Notes under the pieces: model-generated
What the model was told of the DNA's origin: nothing
Database searches by the model: none
What the model saw: the letters and a program-made list of their open reading frames with translations, nothing else
Part shown: one piece after another, positions 18,246-26,985 of the stretch
How the letters are laid out: the number at the start of each line of letters is the position of its first letter
Numbering within the stretch: position 1 is the stretch's first letter
NCBI GenBank assembly: GCA_019459525.1
Contig: JAIBEY010000042.1
Location: 62,001-126,000 of the forward strand
Source of the DNA: Prolixibacteraceae bacterium
Lineage (GTDB): Bacteria; Bacteroidota; Bacteroidia; Bacteroidales; Prolixibacteraceae
Reading direction: 5' to 3'
Length of the DNA stretch: 64,000 nucleotides
Made by a program: the position numbers and the translations under genes

Positions 18246-18860
18246 TCAGATGAACATGATGACCATATTCATAATAAGCAATCCGAGTAAAAAACCGGCG
18301 TAAACCTGAGAACTGGTATGCTTTTCGAGAATAAGCCTTGCCGTTCCTACCATGCCGGCAATAAAAATGAGAGTTATCAGAATTAAAACCGGACTTTCCT
18401 GGAGGCGGAATGCCAAGGCAAAAAATCCGCCGACCAGCCCGCCAATGGCTGCCGAATGTGCACTTATTTTCCAACGCAGTGAAATGATAATCAATGCAAT
18501 CTGAACTAGAATTGACGCAATCAAAAACAACTGGTAAATGGGAAACAGCGGTACGCGTTGTAAAATAAGATAACCGATATAATAAAAGAACGAACTGAGT
18601 ATTAATGGTAATACCCGGTCGGTTCCTTTTTCCATTTTAATGTCGAATCTTGGGCTGAAAGATAATAGTCTGATGCTAAGCGCCGGCAAAATGCAGGTTG
18701 AAAGAAAAACCACCAATAAGATGAAGCGCTTCAGGCTCCAGGGAATGACAGCAAAGTAAAATCCGGAATTGAACAGGAGCAAAAATCCCAGGGTTGGAAT
18801 CAAAAGCGGATGAAATAGAATTGAAGTTACGCGGGCCGTAAGGGAGATTGCTTTGTTCAT
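18246..18860 (-). CDS. PAP2-like integral membrane protein
   Basis: A 204-residue protein with six hydrophobic segments. Two short conserved stretches, KISAHSAAIGGLVGGF (about 151-166) and ARLILEKHTSSQVYAGFLLG (about 174-193), resemble the second and third motifs of the PAP2 phosphatase superfamily (S-x-H and R-x5-H-x3-D). The first Lys/Arg motif is unclear and the final Asp is replaced by Gln. It may be a lipid-phosphate-binding or degenerate phosphatase. It begins one base after the rpoN stop and is surely co-transcribed with rpoN. Confidence 0.55.
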   Translation of the reverse strand: MNKAISLTARVTSILFHPLLIPTLGFLLLFNSGFYFAVIPWSLKRFILLVVFLSTCILPALSIRLLSFSPRFDIKMEKGTDRVLPLILSSFFYYIGYLILQRVPLFPIYQLFLIASILVQIALIIISLRWKISAHSAAIGGLVGGFFALAFRLQESPVLILITLIFIAGMVGTARLILEKHTSSQVYAGFLLGLLIMNMVIMFI

Positions 18861-18861
18861 G

Positions 18862-20313
18862 TTACAGTTCTTTTCTCATTCGGGCAACCGGAATTCCGAG
18901 TTGTTCCCGGTATTTGGCCACGGTTCGGCGTGCTACGATGTACGATTTTTCTTTCAGGATTAATGCCAGTTTTTCATCGGTAACGGGGTGACGTTTGTCT
19001 TCGTTGGCAATACATTCCTGCAGAATTGATTTAATTTCGCGGGTAGAAACTTCCTCGCCGGTGTCGGTCTGCATTCCTTCAGAAAAGAAATATTTCAGCG
19101 GATAAATTCCGAAATGTGTCTGTATATATTTGCTGTTCGAAACGCGCGAGATGGTCGAAATATCGAGCCCGGTAATATCGGCAATGTCTTTCAGGATCAT
19201 TGGCCGGAGCTTGGTTTCATCACCTTCCTCAAAAAATTCCTTTTGAAATTTAATGATTTCGGCCATGGTTACCATGAGGGTTTGCTGGCGCTGACGGATA
19301 GCATCGATGAACCATTTGGCCGAGTCGAGTTTCTGCTTCATAAACATCATCGCCTCTTTTTTGTCCTTCGAAACCAGATTTTTATTTCCTGAATACGATT
19401 TCATCAGGTCGATGTATGTTCCGCTTAACTGCAGATCGGGGACATTTTTTTGATTCAGACTGAGCAGCAATTCACCTTCCTGGTTATCGAGCAAAAAATC
19501 GGGAACAATAACCTGGTTCGATTTGCTCATGGGGTTATTGTAAGAACTTCCGGGTTTAGGGTTCAGCTTCAGAATTTCATCAATAGCCTCTTTCAGCTCC
19601 TCTTCGGTGATGTCGTATTTTTTAATGATTTTGTCGTAGTGTTTCCGGGTGAATTCTTCAAAATTATCCTGAAGAATTTTTGATGCCAGGCAAGTCGAAT
19701 TCTTTCCCTTTTTCCGGAGAATCTGCAACAGCAAACATTCCTGAAGGTAGCGTGCACCAATGCCCGGTGGATCAAAATCCTGAATAATTTCCAGGTACCT
19801 TTCCAGATCTTCCAGTTTCACGTCAATGCTCCGATGGAAAGCCATGTCGTCAGAAATAGCCAGCAAATCCCGTCGCAGATAGCCGTCTTCATCAATGTTT
19901 CCGATAATGTATTCGGCAATTTGTTTTTCATCTTCATTCAGCTCCGATAGCCCAAGTTGTTCGATCAGTGAATCGTGAAAACTAACTCCTGATGAGTAGG
20001 GCATGTCCACCTGCTTATCGTCTTTCGAATAATTATTGGCGGCTAAACGGTAGCTGGGTATGTCTTCTTCATTGAGGTAGTCATCGAGCGAGAATTCGTC
20101 ATCTGACGATGAATCGTCGGAATCGTCTTCGCTGTAATTTTCGTCAGCATTTTCATCTTCAATCAGCTCCAGGATCGGGTTCTCTTCCAGCTCACTTTTT
20201 ATTCGTTGCTCAAGCTGCATGGTAGGTATTTCCAACAACTTGATAACCTGTATCTGCTGTGGAGAAAGTTTCTGCAATAACCGTTGCTGTAAGCTAATTC
20301 TCTGATCTGCCAT
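18862..20313 (-). CDS. rpoN: RNA polymerase sigma-54 factor
   Basis: A 483-residue sigma-54. It has the Gln/Leu-rich region I (QQRLLQKLSPQQIQVIKLLE), an acidic region II (residues about 50-75, Asp/Ser/Glu runs), the core-binding domain, and at the C-terminus the RpoN box, here ARRTVAKYREQL, which reads the -24 promoter element. It directs polymerase to -24/-12 promoters that need AAA+ activators; no such activator is encoded in the window. Confidence 0.96.
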   Translation of the reverse strand: MADQRISLQQRLLQKLSPQQIQVIKLLEIPTMQLEQRIKSELEENPILELIEDENADENYSEDDSDDSSSDDEFSLDDYLNEEDIPSYRLAANNYSKDDKQVDMPYSSGVSFHDSLIEQLGLSELNEDEKQIAEYIIGNIDEDGYLRRDLLAISDDMAFHRSIDVKLEDLERYLEIIQDFDPPGIGARYLQECLLLQILRKKGKNSTCLASKILQDNFEEFTRKHYDKIIKKYDITEEELKEAIDEILKLNPKPGSSYNNPMSKSNQVIVPDFLLDNQEGELLLSLNQKNVPDLQLSGTYIDLMKSYSGNKNLVSKDKKEAMMFMKQKLDSAKWFIDAIRQRQQTLMVTMAEIIKFQKEFFEEGDETKLRPMILKDIADITGLDISTISRVSNSKYIQTHFGIYPLKYFFSEGMQTDTGEEVSTREIKSILQECIANEDKRHPVTDEKLALILKEKSYIVARRTVAKYREQLGIPVARMRKEL

Positions 20314-20331
20314 TCTTGATTACTCTTTGCT

Positions 20332-20339
20332 CAAAATTA
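20332..20339 (-). promoter_or_regulatory. -7 promoter box for rpoN
   Basis: On the minus strand TAATTTTG matches TAnnTTTG, 19 bases before the rpoN ATG. No -33 element is clear. Confidence 0.4.
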
Positions 20340-20459
20340 CAATTTTTAATCGAATGCCATAACCTCTTTATTTAAAAAGAAAGGCCAGTGAAAAGACATC
20401 TCAAATTAAACAATTAATAAACAGACACTTAATAACAACACACAATGTCATACAGCACT

Positions 20460-21920
20460 TTAATGTAATCCTTTTTTATCCTCGGGCCTATTTTTCAACC
20501 TCTTATAAAAAGGCAGATATTCTACGTTGTCATATTTAACCCGCTGGCGGAATAAATAAAAACTGGTACCGAATGAGATTCCTGAAAACTCTGATATTCC
20601 AGGCAATAAAAACGATGTGAGATTATCGGTACCCAGGTAAGTTTGGCCATGTTTCCACTTATACAAAAACCCAAGAGGAATATTAAAATAAGAATCGCCG
20701 ATGATGGAATACCCGAAAGAAATATTGAAGTTTTTATTCACATCAAAACCTGAAGTGAACGACATACTGTTATGTTTTAATCCTTTATAGTCGATTAAGC
20801 GATTAACAAAACCCAAACTAACAATTGGACTAAGCTTGTACCTGATTCCGGCATAATAAGTTGTGGGCAAAGAAAGGGAATACTCTTCCTGATCTTTTTC
20901 AACCTTAAATAATCCATGAACATCTTCCGTTTCTGTTGAAAAATTTGGGGTTTTGGATAAATAATTATCGCCCTTTTCAAAAATGAATTCATCGGGAAAC
21001 TTGTACTGACCTTTTAAAATCAACGAATTAAGGTTACTCTTCCAATTTATCTTTCCCAGATCGACCACACTGGCTGAAACAACTATTCTTGAATTTATCC
21101 GGTAACTAAATCCCAGGTCAATGCCAAGCCCAAGGTTCTTCGAATTCATCAAATAATCTTTTACATTATAATTGTTGGCAACAGCAACCCCATCCAAAAG
21201 GGTATCGGCATCAAGTTTAAAATCTAACGGAACGGATAACCTTACCGGCCCGTATGTGTTCAAATAATAATCGCCGTCTTTGATCAGCGCCTCTCCCTCA
21301 GCCTCGGAATACATGGAAGCTTTCCCAAAATACAGCTTCGCCCGGATTCCTACCTCTAGTTTATTATTAATCTGCTTTCCGTATCCCAGGCTATATTCGC
21401 GGTAATGAACGATTTCCGACGGAAAAAACTGGCGCCTGTCGGTATAAACCGTAGAGTAATCAGGATCGGATAAAAAATTGGAGAAATTGCCCTCCAGATT
21501 CGTTATAAACTGTTCGGCTTCTTTAATGCGAAAGTTAAACGAACCAATAGCGGAGTTATAATAACCCAGGTTTAAAAGTGCGATTTCCATTCGCTGGTAA
21601 AACAGGCCTGTTTTCACCAAATCATCAAAAACTTGATTATAATCCGCATCGGTAATGGTGCCTTTAACAAATTTGGTCAGCATGTCTTGTATGATTTCTT
21701 GCTTGTTGTAACCAACGCCCATGCCCGCAAGTGGTAGTATGCTGAAGGTAAATCTTTCTTTTTGCGAAGTAAGAAAGGCAGGATTTAAATTGGAAGAGTT
21801 AATATGGCCTTCGGTATGGTAAAAAAACAAACTTGATTGAGCATGGCCCAAAACCACCGTTAATAGTAGAATTACCAGGATTAAGTAACACTTTCTGACT
21901 GCCATTAAAGTATTATTCAT
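20460..21920 (-). CDS. DUF5723-like outer-membrane protein
   Basis: The track ORF starts at 21992, but the signal peptide (MAVRKCYLILVILLLTVVLGHAQ) begins only at residue 30. I therefore take the ATG at 21920 (MNNTLMAVRK), with 21905 as an alternative. The mature protein of about 460 residues has repeated amphipathic strands and the phrases SSNLNPAF near the start and LGLGIDLGFSYRINSRI mid-way, as in DUF5723/PorV-like barrel proteins of Bacteroidota. It lies in the outer membrane; function unknown. Monocistronic, divergent from the ABC operon. Confidence 0.65.
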   Translation of the reverse strand: MNNTLMAVRKCYLILVILLLTVVLGHAQSSLFFYHTEGHINSSNLNPAFLTSQKERFTFSILPLAGMGVGYNKQEIIQDMLTKFVKGTITDADYNQVFDDLVKTGLFYQRMEIALLNLGYYNSAIGSFNFRIKEAEQFITNLEGNFSNFLSDPDYSTVYTDRRQFFPSEIVHYREYSLGYGKQINNKLEVGIRAKLYFGKASMYSEAEGEALIKDGDYYLNTYGPVRLSVPLDFKLDADTLLDGVAVANNYNVKDYLMNSKNLGLGIDLGFSYRINSRIVVSASVVDLGKINWKSNLNSLILKGQYKFPDEFIFEKGDNYLSKTPNFSTETEDVHGLFKVEKDQEEYSLSLPTTYYAGIRYKLSPIVSLGFVNRLIDYKGLKHNSMSFTSGFDVNKNFNISFGYSIIGDSYFNIPLGFLYKWKHGQTYLGTDNLTSFLLPGISEFSGISFGTSFYLFRQRVKYDNVEYLPFYKRLKNRPEDKKGLH

Positions 21921-22429
21921 GATTTTCCAATAGCTAAAACACCGTAATGGATAAGATTTCTGTTTACTCTGCTCAGTTATTTCGACATGCAAATATGGCC
22001 AAATTATACGTTTTAGGAAACAACCAACTTAACCGCTTGTTCGAAATCGTATTCATTTCCCATACTCAGCCCAATGAAAAGGATCATTTTGCTTTCAAAC
22101 ATTGCAAAAAAATACAATTGTTTTCATTTAGCTAAACAGGATCATTTATAGAACTTTACTATACAAGTTACGCATTTTTTTGCCAAAAATTGTTAATCCC
22201 TGTAACGAAATGCCCGTTCAATCGTCCTATCCCTTTGTAAAGAAAACTCAGAAACAGAAAACAGAAGGTTCATTAAATTTCGTTCACCGGTGTTTTAAGT
22301 ATGTATTTGTCGGTTAAAACTGACATTTTAATCGTTTTACAGTTCGAAATCGGCCATTCATCGAAAAAAACAGAACCTATTGTGCATTAATAACGAATTT
22401 TGACTTGAAAACTAGCAGAAAACAAAGCC
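21921..22429. other. 509-base AT-rich intergenic region
   Basis: This gap separates the divergent DUF5723 and ABC-efflux genes. It must hold both promoters, but I find no clean TAnnTTTG box with a -33 partner, no riboswitch and no RNA gene. The short track ORF at 21947-22135 has no recognisable content. Confidence 0.4.
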
Positions 22430-23155
22430 ATGATTAAATTAAACAACATTCACAAATCCTATGTAATGGGAAACAACAGTCTCCACGTCCTGAAAGGCAT
22501 CGACCTTCATATCGAACAAGGAGACTTTGTTTCTATCATGGGTTCATCCGGTTCCGGAAAATCGACTCTTTTGAATATTTTAGGAATGCTCGACAACTAT
22601 GACAATGGAACTTACCATTTGTCGGGTAACCTGATTTCGAACATGAGCGAAACAAAAGCGGCCAAATACCGCAACGACCTCGTAGGTTTTGTATTCCAGT
22701 CGTTTAACCTGATTTCGTTTAAAAACGCGATGGAGAACGTAGCACTGCCACTTTATTACAAAGGAGTTCCGCGGAAAAAACGAAACCAGATTGCGTTGGA
22801 ATACCTTGAAAAATTAGGGTTGAAAGATTGGGCGAATCACATGCCAAACGAAATGTCGGGAGGTCAGAAACAACGTGTCGCCATCGCCCGTGCATTGATT
22901 TCGAATCCTAAAATTATTTTAGCCGACGAGCCAACCGGTGCCTTGGATACAGCAACCTCGTACGAAGTTATGGAAATCCTGAAACAGGTTAATGACTCAG
23001 GTATTACCGTGATTATTGTTACCCACGAACACGACATTGCTGCCATGACCCGCCAGATTATCAGGCTCAAAGACGGACGAATCCACGAGATTATCCGCAA
23101 CGGAGAACTGAAACAGTTCCAGAAAAGCTACATGAAAGAACTGGAAACCGCTTAA
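22430..23155 (+). CDS. ABC transporter ATP-binding protein (MacB/LolD type)
   Basis: A 241-residue ATPase with Walker A GSSGSGKSTL (near residue 38), the ABC signature MSGGQKQRVAIARAL, Walker B IILADEPTGALD and a switch His (VTHEHD). The sequence pattern places it in the MacB/LolD group, which powers type VII ABC 'mechanotransmission' pumps. It is the first gene of a five-gene operon with two permeases, an adaptor and a TolC-like channel. Confidence 0.93.
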   Translation: MIKLNNIHKSYVMGNNSLHVLKGIDLHIEQGDFVSIMGSSGSGKSTLLNILGMLDNYDNGTYHLSGNLISNMSETKAAKYRNDLVGFVFQSFNLISFKNAMENVALPLYYKGVPRKKRNQIALEYLEKLGLKDWANHMPNEMSGGQKQRVAIARALISNPKIILADEPTGALDTATSYEVMEILKQVNDSGITVIIVTHEHDIAAMTRQIIRLKDGRIHEIIRNGELKQFQKSYMKELETA

Positions 23156-23165
23156 TCCTGAAAAC

Positions 23166-24416
23166 ATGTTTGACATTGACAAATGGCAGGAAATTCTTGC
23201 CACCATCAAAAAAAATAAGATGCGGACTTTCCTCACGGGTTTCTCTGTGGCCTGGGGGATTTTCATGCTGATGATTTTGCTGGGTTCAGGAAACGGGCTG
23301 AGTAACGGTGTTGCCTCCAATTTCATGAACGATGCAGTAAATGCCATGTGGATTTGGCAAGGAGAAACCACCATTCCTTACGAAGGGATGAAAACCGGAC
23401 GCCCTATCCAATTTCACAACCAGGATCAGGAAGTTGTACAGAAAGTTTCAGGAGTTGGTGCTTCTTCCGGACGTTACTTTATGGGAAATACCCGCTATTC
23501 CTACTTAAAAGAATCGGGCGAATATACCACCATAACCTGCCAGCCCGAATTAAGAGAGGTGGAAAACCTGATTCTGAACGAAGGCCGGTTTATCAATCAG
23601 ATTGATATCCTACAGAACAGAAAAGTGGTAGTCATCGGCGCTGATATAAAAACAGCCCTCTTTAAAGATTCAGTTGCCTTAGGCGAGTATGTCAATATAA
23701 ATATGGTACCTTTTAAAGTGGTGGGTATTTGCACCGAACCCGGATCGACCCGGAACAGGAATGCTTATATGCCGCTTTCAACCGCCCAAATGATCTTCAA
23801 CGGATCTAACAGGCTTCATAACCTGGCACTTACGATTAATGCCTCCACCCTTGAAGAAAGCCAGGCTATTGAAGAACAAATCAGGACAGCATTAGGCAAA
23901 CAACATAAATTTGATCCCAAAGACGAAGGCGCCATTGGCTTGTACAATAAATTGGAAAATTACATCCAGACGATGAAAATATTCCAGGCCATTAAAATAT
24001 TTATCTGGATCATTGGCATTGGAACCTTGATTGCCGGAATCGTTGGCGTAAGCAACATTATGCTCATTGTTGTAAAAGAACGAACCAAAGAAATCGGAAT
24101 CCGTAAAGCCATCGGCGCAAGCCCATCTTCAGTAATTGGGTTGATTTTGCTCGAATCGATCATGATAACCACCATCGCCGGATACATTGGTCTCGTTTTG
24201 GGTACCGGATTGATGGAAATGATCAACTACTTTATGATGCAATCTGCCGGACCGGCAACCGACCAAAGCGAAACCATATTCCTGAATCCGACTGTTGATA
24301 TCAACATAGCCATCTATTCCACTCTGCTGCTCATCGTTGCAGGGGCGATTGCAGGTTACATTCCAGCCAAACGGGCCGCCAGTATTAAACCGATTGTTGC
24401 CCTGCGCGACGAATAA
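23166..24416 (+). CDS. MacB-like ABC permease 1 (FtsX/MacB_PCD)
   Basis: 416 residues: a transmembrane helix near 25-45, a periplasmic MacB_PCD domain (about 50-270), then three transmembrane helices. The conserved cytoplasmic phrase VVKERTKEIGIRKAIGASPS follows helix 2, and RAASIKPIVALRDE closes the protein. It lacks its own ATPase domain and must pair with the upstream ATPase. It lies 10 bases after that gene and 18 bases before a paralogous permease, suggesting a heterodimeric channel. Confidence 0.92.
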   Translation: MFDIDKWQEILATIKKNKMRTFLTGFSVAWGIFMLMILLGSGNGLSNGVASNFMNDAVNAMWIWQGETTIPYEGMKTGRPIQFHNQDQEVVQKVSGVGASSGRYFMGNTRYSYLKESGEYTTITCQPELREVENLILNEGRFINQIDILQNRKVVVIGADIKTALFKDSVALGEYVNINMVPFKVVGICTEPGSTRNRNAYMPLSTAQMIFNGSNRLHNLALTINASTLEESQAIEEQIRTALGKQHKFDPKDEGAIGLYNKLENYIQTMKIFQAIKIFIWIIGIGTLIAGIVGVSNIMLIVVKERTKEIGIRKAIGASPSSVIGLILLESIMITTIAGYIGLVLGTGLMEMINYFMMQSAGPATDQSETIFLNPTVDINIAIYSTLLLIVAGAIAGYIPAKRAASIKPIVALRDE

Positions 24417-24434
24417 CAAAGAGGAGAATTTACT

Positions 24435-25694
24435 ATGTTTGATTTAGACCTTTGGAGCGAAATAATTAGTGCCCTGAAAAAGAATCGGATGCGAAGCTTT
24501 ATGACTGCCTTTGGTGTTTTCTGGGGAATTTTCATGCTGATTGTTATGTCGGGAGCCGGGAAAGCACTGGAAAATGGGGTACTCGACGGGGTGAGGGCTT
24601 TTGCAACCAACTCGGCCTTCTTCTGGACAGAACGAACCAGTGTGCCTTATGAAGGATTTCAGCGCGGACGCCGCTGGAATTATGAAACAAGCGACATGGA
24701 TTATATTCGGGACAACGTGAAGGAAGTTGAATATTTATCTCCCCGTTTGTTCGGAAACCAGCAAGCCGGAAACAATACTATCCGTGGTGAAAGAGCCGGA
24801 GCATTTAATGTTTATGGCGATTATCCTGATTATTTCAAAATCGATCGCTGGACACCCATTCAGGGACGATTGATCAACGATATTGACATGATCCAGGAAC
24901 GCAAAGTCTGCAACATTGGCGAACGCGTGGTTGAAGTCATGTTCGGGAAAGATGAAAACCCAATCGGGCAATACTTAAAAGTAAGTGGCGTATATTTTCA
25001 GGTTGTGGGTGTTATTCATGCCGAAACCCGCATCAACATTGGTGGAGGGAAAAAAGAAGAAACCATTATCATTCCGTTCAGTACCATGCGGAAAGCCTAC
25101 AACTACGGCAACCGGGTCTATTTCTTTTCGGTAACCTCGAAACCCGGAACCAAAGTAAGCGATCTGGAAGAAAAACTGAAAACCATCTTAAAAGACAGGC
25201 ATAAAGTTGCCCCGGAAGATCAGCAAGCCATCGGTTCGTTCAATATCGAAAAGGAATTCGTCAAATTCAACGCCTTATTTATAGGAATTCAGGCACTAAC
25301 CTGGATTGTAGGAATCGGAACCTTGTTGGCTGGAGTTATCGGCGTTAGTAACATCATGCTGGTAATTATCAAAGAACGAACTCAGGAAATCGGGATACAG
25401 CGGGCCATTGGCGCCACACCTGCAACCGTTATTAAACACATTGTTGCCGAAAGCGTGTTCCTCACTGTAATGGCAGGATACATTGGCCTGTCGTTGGGTG
25501 TCGGGGTACTCGAAATCTTGAATCAGATATTGCTTAAGGGTGGCGATAAATTGTTCTTCCGTAATCCTGAAATCAATCTGACCATGGCCCTCTCAGCTTT
25601 AGCCGTACTTGTTGTTTCCGGAATTATTGCTGGCCTTATTCCGGCAAAAAGAGCTGTAAGTATAAAACCAATTGATGCCATCCGCGACGAATAA
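24435..25694 (+). CDS. MacB-like ABC permease 2 (FtsX/MacB_PCD)
   Basis: A 419-residue paralogue of the preceding permease with the same layout and landmarks (IIKERTQEIGIQRAIGATPA; closing RAVSIKPIDAIRDE). The N-terminal helix region KKNRMRSFMTAFGVFWGIFM is nearly the same as in permease 1, while the periplasmic domain has diverged. A rare visible AGGAG Shine-Dalgarno lies upstream of the ATG. Probably the second half of a heterodimer. Confidence 0.92.
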   Translation: MFDLDLWSEIISALKKNRMRSFMTAFGVFWGIFMLIVMSGAGKALENGVLDGVRAFATNSAFFWTERTSVPYEGFQRGRRWNYETSDMDYIRDNVKEVEYLSPRLFGNQQAGNNTIRGERAGAFNVYGDYPDYFKIDRWTPIQGRLINDIDMIQERKVCNIGERVVEVMFGKDENPIGQYLKVSGVYFQVVGVIHAETRINIGGGKKEETIIIPFSTMRKAYNYGNRVYFFSVTSKPGTKVSDLEEKLKTILKDRHKVAPEDQQAIGSFNIEKEFVKFNALFIGIQALTWIVGIGTLLAGVIGVSNIMLVIIKERTQEIGIQRAIGATPATVIKHIVAESVFLTVMAGYIGLSLGVGVLEILNQILLKGGDKLFFRNPEINLTMALSALAVLVVSGIIAGLIPAKRAVSIKPIDAIRDE

Positions 25695-25760
25695 AAAGTT
25701 TTCAACTTAACAATGAACTTTAGAAAATAAGAAAACAGAAACATATAAAAAGACCGAATC

Positions 25761-26885
25761 ATGAAAAGAATTTTCAAAATCTTAGGAATTGTAATCCTTG
25801 TAGGGATTTTTGGGGGAACAATTTATTTCCTCTACACCAAATCAAAAAAGGCGCCGGAAGTATATGAAACCAAAAATCCGTTTGTGACGAACATTGTTCG
25901 TAAAACGGTTGCCACCGGATCAGTTGTTCCGCGAAAAGAAATTGATATTGTTCCACAGGTTTCAGGAATTATTGACGAATTGTATATTGTTGCCGGCGAT
26001 TTTGTAAAAAAAGACCAGGTGATTGCCAAAATCAAGATTATTCCTGACATGGTGAACCTGAACAATGCAGAAACCCGCCTGAACCGAGCCAAATTGGGTT
26101 TCGACGATGCTAAAATTGATTATGACCGTCAACAGAAACTGTACGATCAGAAAGTAATTTCGTACGAAGAATACAAAAAATCCAAGGTTGGGTACGATTC
26201 GGCCAAGGAAGAATTGTCGGCAGCCGAAAATAATATGGAATTAATTAAAAACGGTGTAACAAAAAGGGCTACAACTGCTACTAATACGCTTGTTCGTTCA
26301 ACAGTTAACGGAATGGTGCTCGATGTGCCTATTAAAGAAGGGAATTCGGTTATTCAATCGAACACCTTCAACAACGGAACAACAATCTGTACTGTGGCCG
26401 ACATGCAGGACATGATTTTCAAAGGTAAGGTTGACGAAACCGAAGTAGGTAAAATCAAAGAAGGCATGAACATTGAACTGGAAATTGGCGCCATTGAAAA
26501 AGATAAATTTGGCGCTATCCTGGAATACATTGCCCCTAAAGGGAAAGAAGAAAACGGTGCCATACAGTTTGAGATTAAAGCGAATGTGGTACTGAAAGAA
26601 AACCAGTTTATCCGCGCCGGGTACAGCGCCAACGCCAATATTGTTCTCGAAAAGAAAGACAGCGTGCTGGTTATTCCGGAAGGATTACTGAAGTTCGAAA
26701 AAGATTCTTCGTTTGTTGAGATTGAAACGGCCACACCACAGACGTTCGAAAAACGGATGGTAAAAACCGGAATCTCCGATGGAATGAACATTGAGGTAAC
26801 CGAAGGATTAACAAAAACGGATAAAGTAAAAGGTGCCAAAATTGATCCGAAGAAAGTAAAAGAAGAAGAAAAGAAAAAGGCATAA
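25761..26885 (+). CDS. MacA/HlyD-like periplasmic adaptor
   Basis: 374 residues with an N-terminal transmembrane anchor (about 5-25), a lipoyl half-motif (PQVSGIIDELYIVAGDFV), a coiled-coil hairpin (about 95-165), a second lipoyl half and a beta-barrel domain; the C-terminus is Lys/Glu-rich. It links the MacB-like permeases to the TolC-like channel. The last 15 residues are almost all charged. Confidence 0.92.
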   Translation: MKRIFKILGIVILVGIFGGTIYFLYTKSKKAPEVYETKNPFVTNIVRKTVATGSVVPRKEIDIVPQVSGIIDELYIVAGDFVKKDQVIAKIKIIPDMVNLNNAETRLNRAKLGFDDAKIDYDRQQKLYDQKVISYEEYKKSKVGYDSAKEELSAAENNMELIKNGVTKRATTATNTLVRSTVNGMVLDVPIKEGNSVIQSNTFNNGTTICTVADMQDMIFKGKVDETEVGKIKEGMNIELEIGAIEKDKFGAILEYIAPKGKEENGAIQFEIKANVVLKENQFIRAGYSANANIVLEKKDSVLVIPEGLLKFEKDSSFVEIETATPQTFEKRMVKTGISDGMNIEVTEGLTKTDKVKGAKIDPKKVKEEEKKKA

Positions 26886-26903
26886 GAAACCTTTAGTTTC
26901 GGG

Positions 26904-26935
26904 CCACAAACCCTGAATAATTTTTAGGGTTGTGG
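26904..26935 (+). other. Intercistronic hairpin between macA-like and tolC-like genes
   Basis: CCACAAACCCT (26904-26914) pairs with AGGGTTGTGG (26926-26935) around an AT-rich loop. The following sequence (TGCTTTAATAC) is a poor T-tract. It could be a weak attenuator or an mRNA-stabilising stem within the operon. Confidence 0.45.
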
Positions 26936-26985
26936 TGCTTTAATACGGATACATGATAGTAAAACAAATTTTTAAAAATATACGA

